The notes under the pieces are model-generated. The model searched no databases. It saw only the letters and a program-made list of their open reading frames with translations, and was not told where the DNA came from. A stretch of DNA of 64,000 nt from Diphasiastrum complanatum (lineage: Eukaryota; Streptophyta; Lycopodiopsida; Lycopodiales; Lycopodiaceae). The position numbers and the translations under genes are program-made. This document shows, piece after piece, positions 1-10,445 of the stretch. The stretch lies in contig CM055095.1 in the NCBI GenBank assembly GCA_029204225.1, positions 75,271,672 to 75,335,671 of the forward strand. Direction: 5' to 3'. Positions within the stretch are counted from its first letter, which is position 1. The number at the start of each line of letters is the position of its first letter.

Positions 1-794
1 AACCTCCATTCTCTAAGTAATCCACGATCCTGTTAAACACAATTATCACTGTTCTTCATAGTATTCATTTGTGAAGATTAGTAAAATTATATCTTCCTAT
101 CTTGAGTTTTGGAGCCATGCCTATCTTATTTCCATGGTATATTTTATTGTACATAAAGGTATGTGAATTGAGCACATAACCTTCTAGAATAGGTCAAGTT
201 TGAGTTAGGTAGATTCAATCTTGATGTCATGCAAAAGTTTAGATTAGATACAAAATAATTCAATGTGCACGCAAGCAACATGCAATCAGTGCATGCAACA
301 TGCAAAGTAGTTTTCATGATCTACACATGTCTAGGCAATTTTGAGAGGCGACATACAGTACATGCAATATCCATGCGTGCAATTTTACATGTGGATCCAT
401 GTTAGTTGAGTTAACTAAGCAAAGTGGACTTTCCATGCAACTCCACTAGGAATTCGAGTCTCTTTGATGTAGGGAAACTTTGGCATGTTTTGTCATATTG
501 TGAATATTCAAATTTTGGTGTTTTGGGCTCATTCTCTCTCTACCCAAGTTTTATCAGTATGATTTTCTCTCTCTACTCAAGAGCAGGCTATTTTTCCCAT
601 AGCAAGCACTTAGAATTATTTCTGATATCCATTTCTCATAGTAAGAAGTTAGTGTTTTTAGTCTGATGTATGTCATTGTGCTCTTGCCTTAGATTTTTCA
701 AGTAATCTGTTCATTGACCAATCTTGTGCAATCACAACACCTCATTAAAATCCTGTAAGGTGGTGTGGAATTCACACATGCTAAAAATTTCACA
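1..794 (+). mobile_element. Copia-A 5' LTR, 3' portion
   Basis: This is the non-coding stretch that ends directly at a plant copia primer binding site (795-806), so it is read as a 5' LTR whose left end lies outside the window. The last bases before the PBS end in CA, as LTRs usually do. It shares CACATGTGTGG-type words and CTCTCTCTACCCAAG-type words with the LTR-like stretch at 55155-56060 and, more loosely, with 29163-29797 (-). The short open frame at 424-666 inside it has no recognisable domain and is probably chance. The left boundary cannot be set from this sequence. Confidence 0.7.
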
Positions 795-806
795 TGGTAT
801 CAGAGC
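795..806 (+). other. Primer binding site, copia-A
   Basis: The 12 bases TGGTATCAGAGC are complementary to the 3' end of plant initiator-Met tRNA, the usual primer for Ty1/copia minus-strand synthesis. The site abuts the LTR end at 794. It fixes the LTR boundary and the + orientation of the element. Confidence 0.9.
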
Positions 807-1550
807 TTCATGCTTTGTAGAGATGAGGGTGTATACATCAGAACATAAGTGCTTTTGCTTGTAGAAACTTGAATTTGGGGGAGGAATTCAAACTCGCTGA
901 CAAACAAGCCATATGTAGACCATAAGTGGATCAAATCAGGTCTGATCTACTCCAGTTGAGCTCTGTACAGACAGAGAGCTCACACATGTGAAATCAGCCC
1001 TCTTTGTTTGAGTGCTACTTCTCAAGGAATGATCCAAATTTGATGTTCTATAGCTTGTTGGATAGGTATTGAAGAGAAGAATGTGTTGCTCAAGTTTCTA
1101 AATTAGTTTGATTTGTTTATAGGAGAGTTTTAGGCAATCAGAAAGTTTGGGAGAGTACTCATCTCGTGTGATATGCCAAAGTGAGCACACATCAGTTCTT
1201 TTCACCAATTTTTTCAATTTTCTTTATCAATCAAGCAAAATTGGATAAGTGATTTTGTGAGGTCTTAGACTTTTCATTTTACACTAATTATTGTGTCTGA
1301 GTTGAAAGTAAGTTCCTAGAGAGTTTATCAACTCGTGGGAGAGATAGACTTTATACTTGCATGTGCTTCATTTCTATGATTGAAGCAAGATCCAAATTCA
1401 AGATGGATTCATTCTTTCAGTTGAGAACTGGATCTCACATTCTATTGCTAGATTTCATAGGTTGGATCAACATTATAAGTATTAGATCCTAGGTTGAGAT
1501 AGCAAGCAACGTTTTCAACTTCATCTTTGTCATTACTAGAATTTCTCATA
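807..1550 (+). other. Copia-A leader, no gene seen
   Basis: This is the untranslated leader between the PBS and the gag start at 1551. I see no domain, no long frame and no strong repeat in it. Its length, about 740 bases, is on the long side for a copia leader. Confidence 0.5.
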
Positions 1551-2625
1551 ATGAATATGTCTTCATCTGGTTCACATTTCTTGGAGCATAGTGAGAGATT
1601 AACATCTTCCAATTATGCAATGTGGAAGATTAGAATGGAATCATTATTGATTCTACAGGATGTAATGGACATTGTGAGTGGAGATGAAGAAGAATTTGCA
1701 GCACCTAATGAAGTTGCTGCATTCAATAAAAGAACCAGAATTGCCCTTCATTTCATAAAAAAAAATTTCACAAATGAAGTGTTAAGAGAGATCAGTACAT
1801 GCACCATTGCCAAGGAGGCTTGGGACACTCTCAAAACAATTTATGAAATCAAGAATACTTCTAGATTTCTTACACTTAGAAACCAAATCTTTCTAATTAT
1901 GAGAGAGTAGATGAGACTCTGAGCGCCTCATCTTATGTAATGAGAGTAAAGGATCTTCATCTAGAGTTAGCTGGTACTGGAGATGCTCTTAAAAACACTA
2001 AACTTGTTCAAGTAGACCTTAATGGACTTAGAGATGAGTATGACAATATTGTGCAGACTTATGATGTCAGGGAGGAACTTCCATCCTTGGAGACACTACA
2101 AGATATTCTCATTGCTGAAGAAAACAGACAAGAGAACAAGATGTTGAGGATCAACAGACTTTCGTTGAAAGATAATGGAGATGACAAAGCACTATTCACC
2201 AAGGACAAGTCAAAAGGCAAGAGCAAAGGTCAACAACACTTCAAGAAAGACAAAGCCAAAGAAGGTAGTGAGGATCAACCCTCACAAGTTGCAACATCCA
2301 ATGGCAAAAAGAAACTATCAAAGATCAAATGTTTCTTCTGTGGTAAGAAAGGCCACTATGCATCAAATTGTTTCAAGAAGAAGAACCAATCTAAGCAAGC
2401 TAACCTTAAGCTTCAACCTTGTGAAGCTTGTGTTTTGGCAAAATCACACATAAGACCTTTTTTAAGATCAAGCATCAAAACATAGCATCCATTTGAATTC
2501 GTGCACTTTGATGTTCATTTCTCTTCAACCAAAAGAAAAGGAGGACCAAATTGCTTTGTTTCTTTTGTAGATGATTATACAAGATATTCTTGGATCTATA
2601 TGCTATCTTGTAAGCTTATGTAGAA
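1551..2625 (+). pseudogene. gag: Copia-A gag joined to integrase remnant
   Basis: The first frame (to 1910) reads as a UBN2-type copia gag: SNYAMWKIRMESLL near the N-terminus, then EAWDTLKTIYE. A stop near 1909 and a frameshift move the reading to the frame starting about 1940, which carries the second half of gag, a lysine-rich tract and the zinc knuckle CFFCGKKGHYASNC (about 2332-2373). Immediately after the knuckle the frame enters the integrase zinc-finger end (PCEACVLAKSHIRPF) and, past a stop at 2483, the start of the integrase core (FVDDYTRYSWIY). Protease and most of the pre-integrase region are therefore deleted. Capsid and genome packaging are the known roles of gag. This copy is dead. 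Confidence 0.85.
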
Positions 2626-2650
2626 AAGCGGTTTACTTTCAAGTTGAATG

Positions 2651-2724
2651 CTTTGAGAAGTGATAGTGGAGGTGAATATACCTCCAATAAATTGCTTTGA
2701 GAAGTGATAGTGGAGGTGAATATA
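2651..2724 (+). repeat. 44-bp-offset direct duplication of integrase D-x-E segment
   Basis: The 30-base stretch at 2651-2680 recurs exactly at 2695-2724. It encodes the integrase strand LRSDSGGEY that carries the second catalytic aspartate. The two copies are separated by 14 bases. Right after the second copy the homology switches to an antisense gag, so the duplication sits at a rearrangement junction. Confidence 0.85.
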
Positions 2725-2940
2725 TCTCGCACTTCATATAATGTGCTCAAGATGTCCCAGACTTCCTTGGATGTCTGAGCTTCAAACACATGGCCAATCT
2801 GAGTGTCTGAAATGTTGAGGATGATCAGTGCAAATGCTTTGCCATCCTTCAGCTTCCATCAGGAGATTGTTGTGTCGTCAACTTCAGGTCTTGCCTCTAC
2901 ACTTGTAACAATGTCGTTGCGCTCACCTCAGTGCGTGCAC
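2724..2940 (-). pseudogene. gag: Copia gag fragment, antisense
   Basis: Read on -, this stretch gives a WKLKDGKAFALI..SDTQIGHV..SKEVWDILSTLYE pattern, which is the middle of a copia gag (UBN2 type). It resembles the E-element gag at 24870-25390 (ALAIVSLNLKDTQIAHV..SKEACDTLTSIYE). It begins where the + strand integrase duplication ends. Stops interrupt it and no start is present. It is a scrap of a second copia copy. Confidence 0.75.
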
Positions 2941-3327
2941 TACTTATAACTAAATAGGAGAACAAAGATAAATTTAGAGTTTAAAGTTGATGGTGATAGC
3001 AAAAGCAATGAGCAAACAATCAGACAAGTCATCAGATAGTCAAACAGAACGTGAAAAGCATTGCAACACTGACAAGAATCTGAACGCAGGACCAGACAGT
3101 AGTTTATTCAAGACAAGTAAAATGAAATATACAATTCAGATAATACATATGAACACAAAACAATAGCGGACGATCCCGCATGCTCAAAAAGCTAATTACG
3201 ATCTATAAAAGTTATGAATTTATTTCTGAGAATCCGTCTGAAAAAAAAATCGATGCATGAAAAACACCTACAGTATTTGTCTCATTGATTCATTAAATGC
3301 TTAACTATATAATTTATATTTGTGCAG

Positions 3328-3398
3328 ATGAAAGGTACAAGAAATGGCATGAAGCTGTTGAGCGAGATCGTGGGCGGCTACTGTCATTGTCAAGTTAG
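3328..3398 (+). other. Possible terminal exon of a lost gene
   Basis: A pyrimidine-poor but acceptable acceptor (ATATTTGTGCAG, ending 3327) precedes an open segment. In one phase it reads ERYKKWHEAVERDRGRLLSLSS and then a stop at 3396-3398. The helix-like composition and the clean stop look like the last exon of a protein gene, possibly something like the C-terminal helix of an FGGY sugar kinase, but that is a guess. No upstream exon is visible. It could be chance. Confidence 0.25.
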
Positions 3399-3723
3399 TT
3401 TGCACAGTGCAGAAAGTAAGCATGAGGAGTATCTGACATCGAAGTTCATCGTGTTGTTGTTGGTGTTAGGGTGATGACGCAACATTCTTCAGGGTTTGCC
3501 TCTGATGCCTTGAAAAATCAAGTAAACAGTGTTTGTCACATTTTTCTTCATGAAAAATGCGACACTCTTCAAAAGTCTTAGGAAAATGAAAAATTAGAAC
3601 TTTGTCACAGACTTCGACTTTTTCGGCTTTTTCGGTTGTTGGAGTCTACTTTTATTTTTCCAGACTGTGCGACAATGCAGATAAAAATGCAGCAACATGA
3701 ATGGAAACAGATTAACATAGGAT
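3399..3723. other. No gene seen
   Basis: This is AT-rich spacer between the exon-like scrap and the gypsy element. It has two GTTTGTCACA/CTTTGTCACA-like words and phrases about TTCATGAAAAATGCGACACTCTTC but no domain. The stretch 2941-3327 is likewise empty. Confidence 0.4.
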
Positions 3724-5345
3724 TTAGGAGAGTAGAAGAGATAAATTCAACATAGAGAGAGAGAGAGAGAGAGAGAATATCTTCTCCTTCATTTTAGGTT
3801 CCAAAGGAATACTAAGTGACAAGTCCTCCAAATGGGTAAGATCTTCCTCTGAACCAACTACATCACCTTCACGTAAACATAATTTTAACCGGCTTACATT
3901 AAACACAAGGTGAACTGTAGTCTTGTCTTGAAGATCTAGTTCGTAAGCTAAAGAACCAATTTTTTTCATAATCTGAAACGGTCCACAATATCTAGTAGAC
4001 AATTTATAATGCTTTTCGTACACATAGTCTTAGAATCCTTAGATATTCTAAGATATACCCAGTCATCAACTTTAAAATCTCTGAGAGACATAGTGCTTAG
4101 CTCTATCCTGAGCACTCAAGATACAATCATGGGCCACTTGCACCATTTCATGCATATCATGTAAGAAATTCGCAACTTTTGGGATCTTAACAAACTCCGT
4201 CTCCACATTTACCGGAGATCTAGGTTGAAAACCATACATCAACATAAACAGACTATAACCAGTAACAAAATGTTTCCTATTGTTATAAGCAAACTCAATC
4301 AAAGGAACATAATCTTTCCATTAAAATTGTCTGTGAGACACATATGTTCTCAACATATCCTCCATAATTCGATTAGTTCTCTCAGTCTGACCATCTGATT
4401 CATGATGATCAGAAGAACTAAAACTAAACGAGGTTTCTAGCTTATGATTTAGGATCTCTATCACTAACTATATCACTTGACAGTCCATAAAGCCTAAATA
4501 ATCTTTCCACAAAGATTTGGGCTAGAAGCCTTAGCAGTTGACTTGATTGGTATGAAAGTAGCTAACTTTGTCAAAATGTCCACCACAACCCAAATAGAAT
4601 CATTTTGGCATTGGGTCCTTGGAAGTCCAACCACAAAATCCATAGATATGTTTTTCCATCGTCTTCTTAGGGATATCTAGGAAATGAAACAACCCTCTAG
4701 TCTTTAAGCATCTAGCTTTGGCTAACTGACAAGGTCCACATTTAACCACATAAGACTCAACAAATGGATTGAGTTTTGGCCAATAAAACTCTCTTTTGAC
4801 CAAGTCTAGAGTCCTGTATATACCCGAATGACCTGCACAGGGAACATCATGACACTCATAAAGAGTCCTCTTCTTTATCTCATCATCTGTTGGTACACAA
4901 ATGTTTCTATTTCGAAATAGTAAACCACCTTGAATATCTTCTTATCTTTTCTAGAAACCTGAAAACCCTGTGAGTAAATCTCTATTCCATTCTCAATTTT
5001 TCCTGTCTCCACCATCTTCTAGATGGGACCAAAATGAGAATCCGATTCACACACCCTTTCAATGAAAGATATAGATCAGTGGAAATCTGGATGAATGAAA
5101 GTTCATTTAATTCACCAATCTGACTAAAGGTCATCCACAACTTGGTTAGAGCTGCCCTTGACATATCGGATCTCATGATCAAATTCCTGCATAAGCTCAG
5201 CCTAGCAAGCTTTACGACCCCTCAAATTATTCTGGTTACAAAAGTACTTTAGAGGTTGGTAATCTATATACACTATAAACTGACTACCATAAAGGTAATG
5301 TCTCCAAGTTTTAAGTGCATAATAACTCATTTTCCTGAGTTGTGT
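3724..5345 (-). pseudogene. pol: Gypsy pol remnant: RNase H to integrase C-terminus
   Basis: Reading from 5345 down on -, the order is RNase H end (YGSQFIVYIDYQPLKYF, about 5290-5210), integrase zinc finger (REFYWPKLNPFV..CGPCQLAK, 4803-4700), integrase core pieces, then EFAYNNRKH..GFQPRSPV (4302-4072), and the C-terminal GPF module (STRYCGPFQIMKKIGSLAYELDL, about 4000-3900). This order is the Ty3/gypsy one, because integrase follows RNase H. At least four frameshifts or stops break it. No chromodomain is visible after the GPF module; the product ends in acidic sequence and a short (GA)12 tract at 3754-3776. The 5' part (gag, protease, RT) is missing at 5345, where an unrelated + strand gypsy gag starts. 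Confidence 0.85.
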
Positions 5346-5359
5346 GACGCAACTGAGGC

Positions 5360-6205
5360 CTTGTGAGTTTTCAATAATGAGAGAACGAATGCAGACAAGC
5401 TACACATATTTCCTCGTCTGCTGCAAAAACAAGCTCGTGTATGGTGCAGTAAAATGGACCGTGCAGCTGCCAACACCTGGGAGTTGTTAAGAGAAGCCTT
5501 TCCAAACCAATTTCGAAAGATTGGCTATTCCACCAGAGTGCTTGCACAACTTAACTCAGTGTAGAAGGAGTCGTCTTTGAGACGATAAACCATGAAGGTA
5601 AAAAACTTAATCGAAAAACTAGTAGATTGAATAGTCTACCATCAGAGATTGACAACTATTGCAGACAAGGGTCCATGAATAGTCCGGATGAAGTTATCCA
5701 AGATCACAAAAAAACGACGATCGGATAAGAAGCCGAAAAAGAAATCATCAGCGTCATTCAATGATTTGAGCTCTGATGAGGACTTATTTGATAGTTTGAA
5801 GTCGCCTAGTTCAAGCGATGATACGGACACTGAGAGCTCAAATTCTTCAAGAGACGATAAAAATCATCGAAAGGAGAAAAAAATGAAAAAGAAATCAAAA
5901 CCTTTCAAGGAATCTCTTGTGAAGATTGATAAAGTCTGAAAGAATAACATCGCTAATTTGTCGAAGCAGATGCAGAACTTGAAAGTTCAGATATCTGAAG
6001 TATCGGACAAAAGACAAAAAAGCATCATCTTCCAATCCTAATGTCTGATGCACCAAGTGTGGATCCTCAGGCCAAACCGACAATGAATGTAAGGTAAAAC
6101 AAGTATCATATGCTGAAAGTGCTTCAGGAGACGTTTTGTATATTTACGAAACAGATCCAGATGAGCACTGCCATTACATTAAAGGATCGCCAGGTTCAGT
6201 TGTGT
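5360..6205 (+). pseudogene. gag: Gypsy-type gag with zinc knuckle
   Basis: On + the reading moves through a retrotransposon-gag motif (ADKLHIFPRLLQKQARVWCSKM..TWELLREAFPNQF, 5390-5510), a broken middle, a lysine/serine/aspartate-rich linker (5688-5939, e.g. SSDEDLFDSLKSPSSSDD) and a CCHC-like knuckle CTKCGSSGQTDNEC (about 6050-6092; the histidine position is D). Several stops and shifts break it. It ends at a stop near 6207, where an antisense copia LTR begins. It is unrelated in orientation to the pol at 3724-5345. Confidence 0.7.
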
Positions 6206-6209
6206 AGTC

Positions 6210-6390
6210 AAACTATCCTTCTAGGATTTTCGTGTCATCAGGACTTTGTCATAAATTGCTTTGTATTTTTACAAACTATTAGAAAACAAGTGTAATTCTA
6301 CAAAGTGTGAAACTGTACAGATATTTCTAGCAGTTAGTGAATGGATCTGGATTAGAAAATAATAGGTATGGAGACTACAGGAATCCAACA
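6210..6390 (-). mobile_element. Copia 3' LTR fragment (-)
   Basis: The LTR start TGTTGGATTCC lies at 6390-6380 on -, directly after a poly-G polypurine tract. It runs to about 6210, where gypsy gag begins. Only the first about 180 bases of the LTR are left. Confidence 0.65.
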
Positions 6391-6416
6391 CCCCCCCCCA
6401 CCCCACCCCCCCCCCC
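6391..6416 (-). other. Expanded poly-G polypurine tract
   Basis: On - the tract is G11-T-G4-T-G9 and abuts the LTR start TGTTGG. It lies just after the copia RNase H C-terminus, which is the place of the plus-strand primer in a copia element. Usual tracts are about 10 purines with few long G runs, so this looks expanded. Confidence 0.75.
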
Positions 6417-6419
6417 AAT

Positions 6420-6632
6420 CTGGATCCTTGAATGCCTTGAATTACAAATTCAAGATAGCACAAAAATTCTTGTGTGCTTTCTGATTCAATCCTTTCGTAA
6501 ATATGTCAGCTGCCATGTACTAGGTTTTGCAAAATTTTAGACTTATCTCTTTGTTGAGTATCTTGCTCCTGATGTAGTGATATTTAATTTTGATGTGCTT
6601 GGTCCTAGAATGTGTAGTGGGTTTTTTTCCTA
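6420..6632 (-). pseudogene. Copia RNase H C-terminal remnant
   Basis: On - the frame reads THSRTKHIKIKYHYIR near 6620-6570 and ADIFTKGL further on, the signature of the end of copia RNase H (RTKHI and ADIxTK). It is followed by the PPT at 6416 and the LTR at 6390, the expected order. The upstream RT is absent because a gypsy LTR (6633-7383) interrupts it. Confidence 0.8.
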
Positions 6633-7383
6633 GCCTAACCTCAATCCAAGATCCAAACAATCAAGCATAAGGGAGAAGAAGTCAGTTGTCACACGTAGGT
6701 TCGTTCCCATGAGAGCGATAGCATATCTCAGATTTCAACATTAATGGAAGATCCAAATCCAACTCTAACATCCATTAACCCTAAGCATTAACACTATATT
6801 CCACAATGAAGATAGCTTACTATTTTTCTCTCTCCCTTCTTCTCTCACAAAAAGTATAAGAAATAGCAATTCCAATAATAATCAGATCCAACAATTAGCA
6901 AATACAACAAAAGCATAAGAGATGAAGGAAAAGTGAGAGAGCAAGGACATTCACAAATCCATTTCATAAGAGAACCAATCTGTTTGTATTGAAATGGGGA
7001 TATATACATGATTTCCAAATTCGAGTTTGGCACTATTTATAGTAGAGAGGAGGACCCTGGCCTCAAAATCCTATTGGTCCATTTCTACCTCCCTAACTAT
7101 TCAAACTTAAAAAAGAGTGGAAATCCATTCAATAATTGGAGGGAACCAATTTGAATTTGAATTTGAACCAATTTTGGTGGGAGTCTCAGCTTTATTCACT
7201 AACTTGACATTTAGGTCTGTGACATTAAAAGTCCCGCAAAAAGGCCTAAAGTTCTTTTATTAACTTTCTAATTATCAAATGACTATGTGATCATCGGGTT
7301 GGATTTACACACGTAGGGTGTCAAATCCCTCTCACTTATTAACTAGGGTTAGAGTTGCCTCGAGATCTGCAAACCCTCCAACA
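6633..7383 (-). mobile_element. Gypsy-type LTR (-) with TATA box
   Basis: The LTR starts with TGTTGGAGGG at 7383 on -, preceded by the purine-rich GGTGGGAGATAC (7396-7385), a likely polypurine tract. A TATA box, TATAAATA, is at 7041-7034 on -. The right part contains a (T)n/CTCTCTCCC stretch and ends around 6633, at the junction with the copia RNase H scrap. It is about 750 bases. The three-prime boundary is inferred from where homology to RNase H starts. Confidence 0.6.
7034..7041 (-). promoter_or_regulatory. TATA box in gypsy LTR
   Basis: TATAAATA on - lies about 345 bases inside the LTR, a normal place for the U3 promoter. Whether it is active cannot be told. Confidence 0.5.
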
Positions 7384-7448
7384 GTATCTCCCACCAAAAC
7401 TGGTGGTAGTTTAACAACACCTCGCGGGTTTTATTCACTTTGGGCTTG

Positions 7449-7522
7449 TTGTGTAGTCTTTGTAGCATAGGGTCCGAACGCTGGGAGCGTCAACCCCACC
7501 TCAATCTGCATAGCACATAGAG

Positions 7523-7600
<78 letters not shown>

Positions 7601-7757
7601 TCAAATAGTGAGAGGTTTGGGAGGCCTGGGCACCATTCCCAAACTATTCGGTTGCTACTTAGGTAGAGAGAGAAAAATAAATAAATATATATATAAAACC
7701 TTGTTAAGAAAGGTTTGGGAGACTCAAGCACCTTCCCCAAACTATTCGATCCTAATC
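7449..7757 (-). mobile_element. Z LTR, 3' part (copy 2 distal)
   Basis: It contains the phrase TTTGGGGAAGGTGCTTGAGTCTCCCAAACC twice, separated by (TC)n, and ends in CACAACA at 7449, matching the end of the full Z LTR at 9966. The 5' half of the LTR is missing. A (GA)n tract of about 70 bases lies at 7525-7597. Confidence 0.7.
7525..7597 (+). repeat. (GA)n microsatellite in Z LTR
   Basis: About 36 GA units lie at the same place of the Z LTR as the tracts at 10130-10214 and 13397-13483. Confidence 0.95.
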
Positions 7758-7780
7758 AATGACACACACACACACACACT

Positions 7781-8000
7781 GTGATGGGTTTACTTGTTTG
7801 CCTGAGGTTATCTTTGCGTACTTTGGAACTTTTGCCAGATTGTCTTCTTCCTCACTCGTTTCATAACCCGGTGGCACTAAGATTTTTCTTTTATAGTGTA
7901 TACGAGATGGAAGGGTCACCACAGGATCTTCCACAAAATAGACTGGTAGGCTGTTATGGTCCTCCATTGAGTTCGGTGACATACAAGAGGATATAACCAA
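7781..8000 (-). pseudogene. Z copy 2 gag-like remnant
   Basis: On - one frame is open over about 80 codons with PVVTLPSRIHYKRKILVPPGYETSEEED. The same DNA recurs in Z copy 1 at about 11840-11990, but with a different state of decay. I recognise no Pfam-like domain; the basic then acidic composition and the position in the internal region suggest the end of a gag. The stretch 8001-8827 has more Z internal sequence (8600-8700 matches 12320-12410) but no clear frame. Confidence 0.4.
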
Positions 8001-8827
8001 AACTTCTACCTTGCCACTGGTTGTTGAAGAAGCTCGTGATTTAGGTGGATCAATCTGGCATCCATCCTTTTATTGAGCTCCTTGTCGACTTGATTCTACT
8101 TTTGATCGTTGAACCACTGGATCTTGTCATCAACGAACTTGTTGCTCTGTATTCTATCCTTTTAATAAGCACAGATTCTTGATTGGACACCTGGTACTTG
8201 GATGATCTCCAAAGTTGAAGGTACATTCGTTCTTTTCAAGAAAATTGACTGTGCAAGCATAAAGTTGAGGATGGCCTAAACTTGAAGTGCAAGATTATTG
8301 GTCTTCCGATGCACTTAATCTGCTTGACTTTGCTATACTTAGTCGCCTTGCATGGGGTTCCATTCTTGTTGGAACATCGTTCATTGTTGACTCTTGTTCC
8401 TCTGATTCCCCATCTGATGATTCAGCACTGTGATAGGAAGAATCCGTCATCCCAAATTGTTATTCATCCATGGCAGCATCCTTACAAAGTTGTGCAGGTG
8501 ACGCATAGAATGCAAATTCTGCCATACCAGATCTAATCCTTTTGGTCAATCCAACATAGAATTTTAAGAATTGATGGATTACAATCTTTCATGTCAAATA
8601 AAAATGAGAGAGCGGATGGAAGATTAAATGGAGATGGACAAGAAAAATAAAAATGGAGGATGGATGGTAACTAATATGGAGGCCACTCACCAAAGAGGCT
8701 CGGGCTAAAATTAAAATTTTTGTTTTTTTTTTAATTTTTTTTACAGTCTTTTTTTTTCTCTCTTTTTTCTTATGGTCTTTTTTTTAACGTTTTTTTTTCT
8801 TCTTACAGCTTTTTGTTTTTTGGAGGG

Positions 8828-9080
8828 GAATAGAACTGTCAAAGTCGTGGGAGGACACTATCTAAAAGATAGAGAAGACTCAACACGCTGAGATTTTTCT
8901 TCCAATTTTTTTTAAGGGAATAGAACTGTCGCAGTCGTGGGAGGAGGCTATCTAAAAGATAGAGTCGCTCACTAGTGAGACTTGGGATCTTTTCCAATTT
9001 TATTTTCTTAAAGGAATAGAACCGTCGTAGTCGTGGGAGGAGGTTGTCTGAAAGATAGAGTCGCTCACCAGTGAGGCTTA
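8828..9080 (-). repeat. Three hairpin units in Z copy 2 leader
   Basis: Three units start on + at 8828, 8918 and 9013 (periods 90 and 95). Each has GAATAGAACYGTCGYAGTCGTGGGAGGA, then CTATCTRAAAGATAG (a 6-bp stem with a 3-base loop), then a CTCACYAGTGAG stem. In unit 2 the latter is the perfect palindrome CTCACTAGTGAG (8968-8979). T-rich spacers separate the units. The units lie downstream of the PBS on -, in the leader. Confidence 0.85.
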
Positions 9081-9449
9081 GGTTCTTTTCCAACTTTTTT
9101 TTTTTTGTGTTAAACTGGAAACTAACTCTTGTAGAGAATTCTGCGTCCTGGTTTCAGTGAGACTAAGATGGAATTTCAAAAGGTTCTACAAAGGTAACTT
9201 GGCAGTATTTTTTATTTTTAAAGGATTTTTTTTTTTTGGGCTGATTTTTGGTGAAAAATGTTGAAAAAGAGGAGAGAAAGAGAGATAGCAAGAAAGAGAG
9301 AATGGGAAAAAGTGCTATGCGGCAGAGAGTACATTCAAAAAATTAACACTTCACTACATTCAAAACAAAAATCATGAAATTTAACAAATCTAATACTAAA
9401 CCTCCCTAATCTACCCACAAAATCCGAGTTTTGGTTAAAAAATGGAAGC

Positions 9450-9522
<73 letters not shown>

Positions 9523-9600
9523 AGAAGAAGAAGAAGAAGAAGAAGAAGAGAGTGCGAGAAGAATAAGAAAGCTATGCGACGAGAGGCGAGTGTGTGGCAC
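9081..9600 (-). other. Z copy 2 leader, PBS-proximal
   Basis: This contains a leader stretch matching 12900-13180 of copy 1 (GGAAASTAACTCTYGTAGAGA), a (GA)n-(GAA)n compound microsatellite at 9452-9550, and no coding frame. Frames across the microsatellite are artefacts. Confidence 0.6.
9452..9550 (+). repeat. (GA)n(GAA)n compound microsatellite
   Basis: (GA)n over about 67 bases passes into (AAG)n over about 30 bases. It is a compound tract, unlike the pure (GA)n in the LTRs. Confidence 0.95.
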
Positions 9601-9619
9601 TCCTCGACAGTGGGGCCAC

Positions 9620-9953
9620 TGTTGGTCATCAATGTAGCATAGAGGTTCATCGTTGGGAGCGGCAACCTCGCCTTCACCTACATAGCAAGAAGAGAGAAAA
9701 AAAAGTTTCAAGCAACGAGAGGTTTGAGAGGTTTGCTTTTTTATTTGCAACTTGACTTAGGGCCTCTAATGTCATTTTAGAGTTTTAAGCCCCTAGTCTC
9801 TTATCCTACACGCAGGACGCCAGTGCCCTTGCACTTATTATTCTACTATACACTACTGTATTGTGGCGGGGCCCACTAGGTAAGGCTTGGCCAACAGTAT
9901 TTAAAGTGGTGGGACCCACTTGTTTATTATTGTATAGGAAATACCCACAACAG
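9620..9953 (-). mobile_element. Z LTR, internally deleted
   Basis: It starts TGTTGTGGGTA at 9953 on - and ends ..GACCAACA at 9620, followed by a decayed PBS (TGGCCCCACTGTCGAGGAG). It is 334 bases against 1016 in the neighbouring full copy; the (TC)n-bearing middle is gone. Confidence 0.75.
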
Positions 9954-9965
9954 CCACGGCGCCAC

Positions 9966-10126
9966 TGTTGTGTCACCTTTGTAGCATAGGGTCCGAATGT
10001 TGGGAGCATCAACCCCACCTCAATCTGCATAGCACAAAGAGAAGGGAGAGAGAGAGAGAAAGAAAGCCCAAATAGCGAGAGGTTTAAGAGGCCCGAGCAC
10101 CTTCTCCAAACTATTTGGTCGCCACT

Positions 10127-10216
<90 letters not shown>

Positions 10217-10284
10217 AAAGAAAACCTTGGTTAAGAAAGGTTTGGGAGGCTCAAGCACTTTCCCCAAACTATTTGGTCCTAACC

Positions 10285-10325
<41 letters not shown>

Positions 10326-10367
10326 CTAGGTTGAGAAAGGCGTTGGGGCTCGAGTGCCTACCTAAAG

Positions 10368-10445
<78 letters not shown>

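Noticed and set aside
6337-6540. Proline-rich frame
   Set aside because: It comes from the poly-C complement of a polypurine tract and antisense RNase H.
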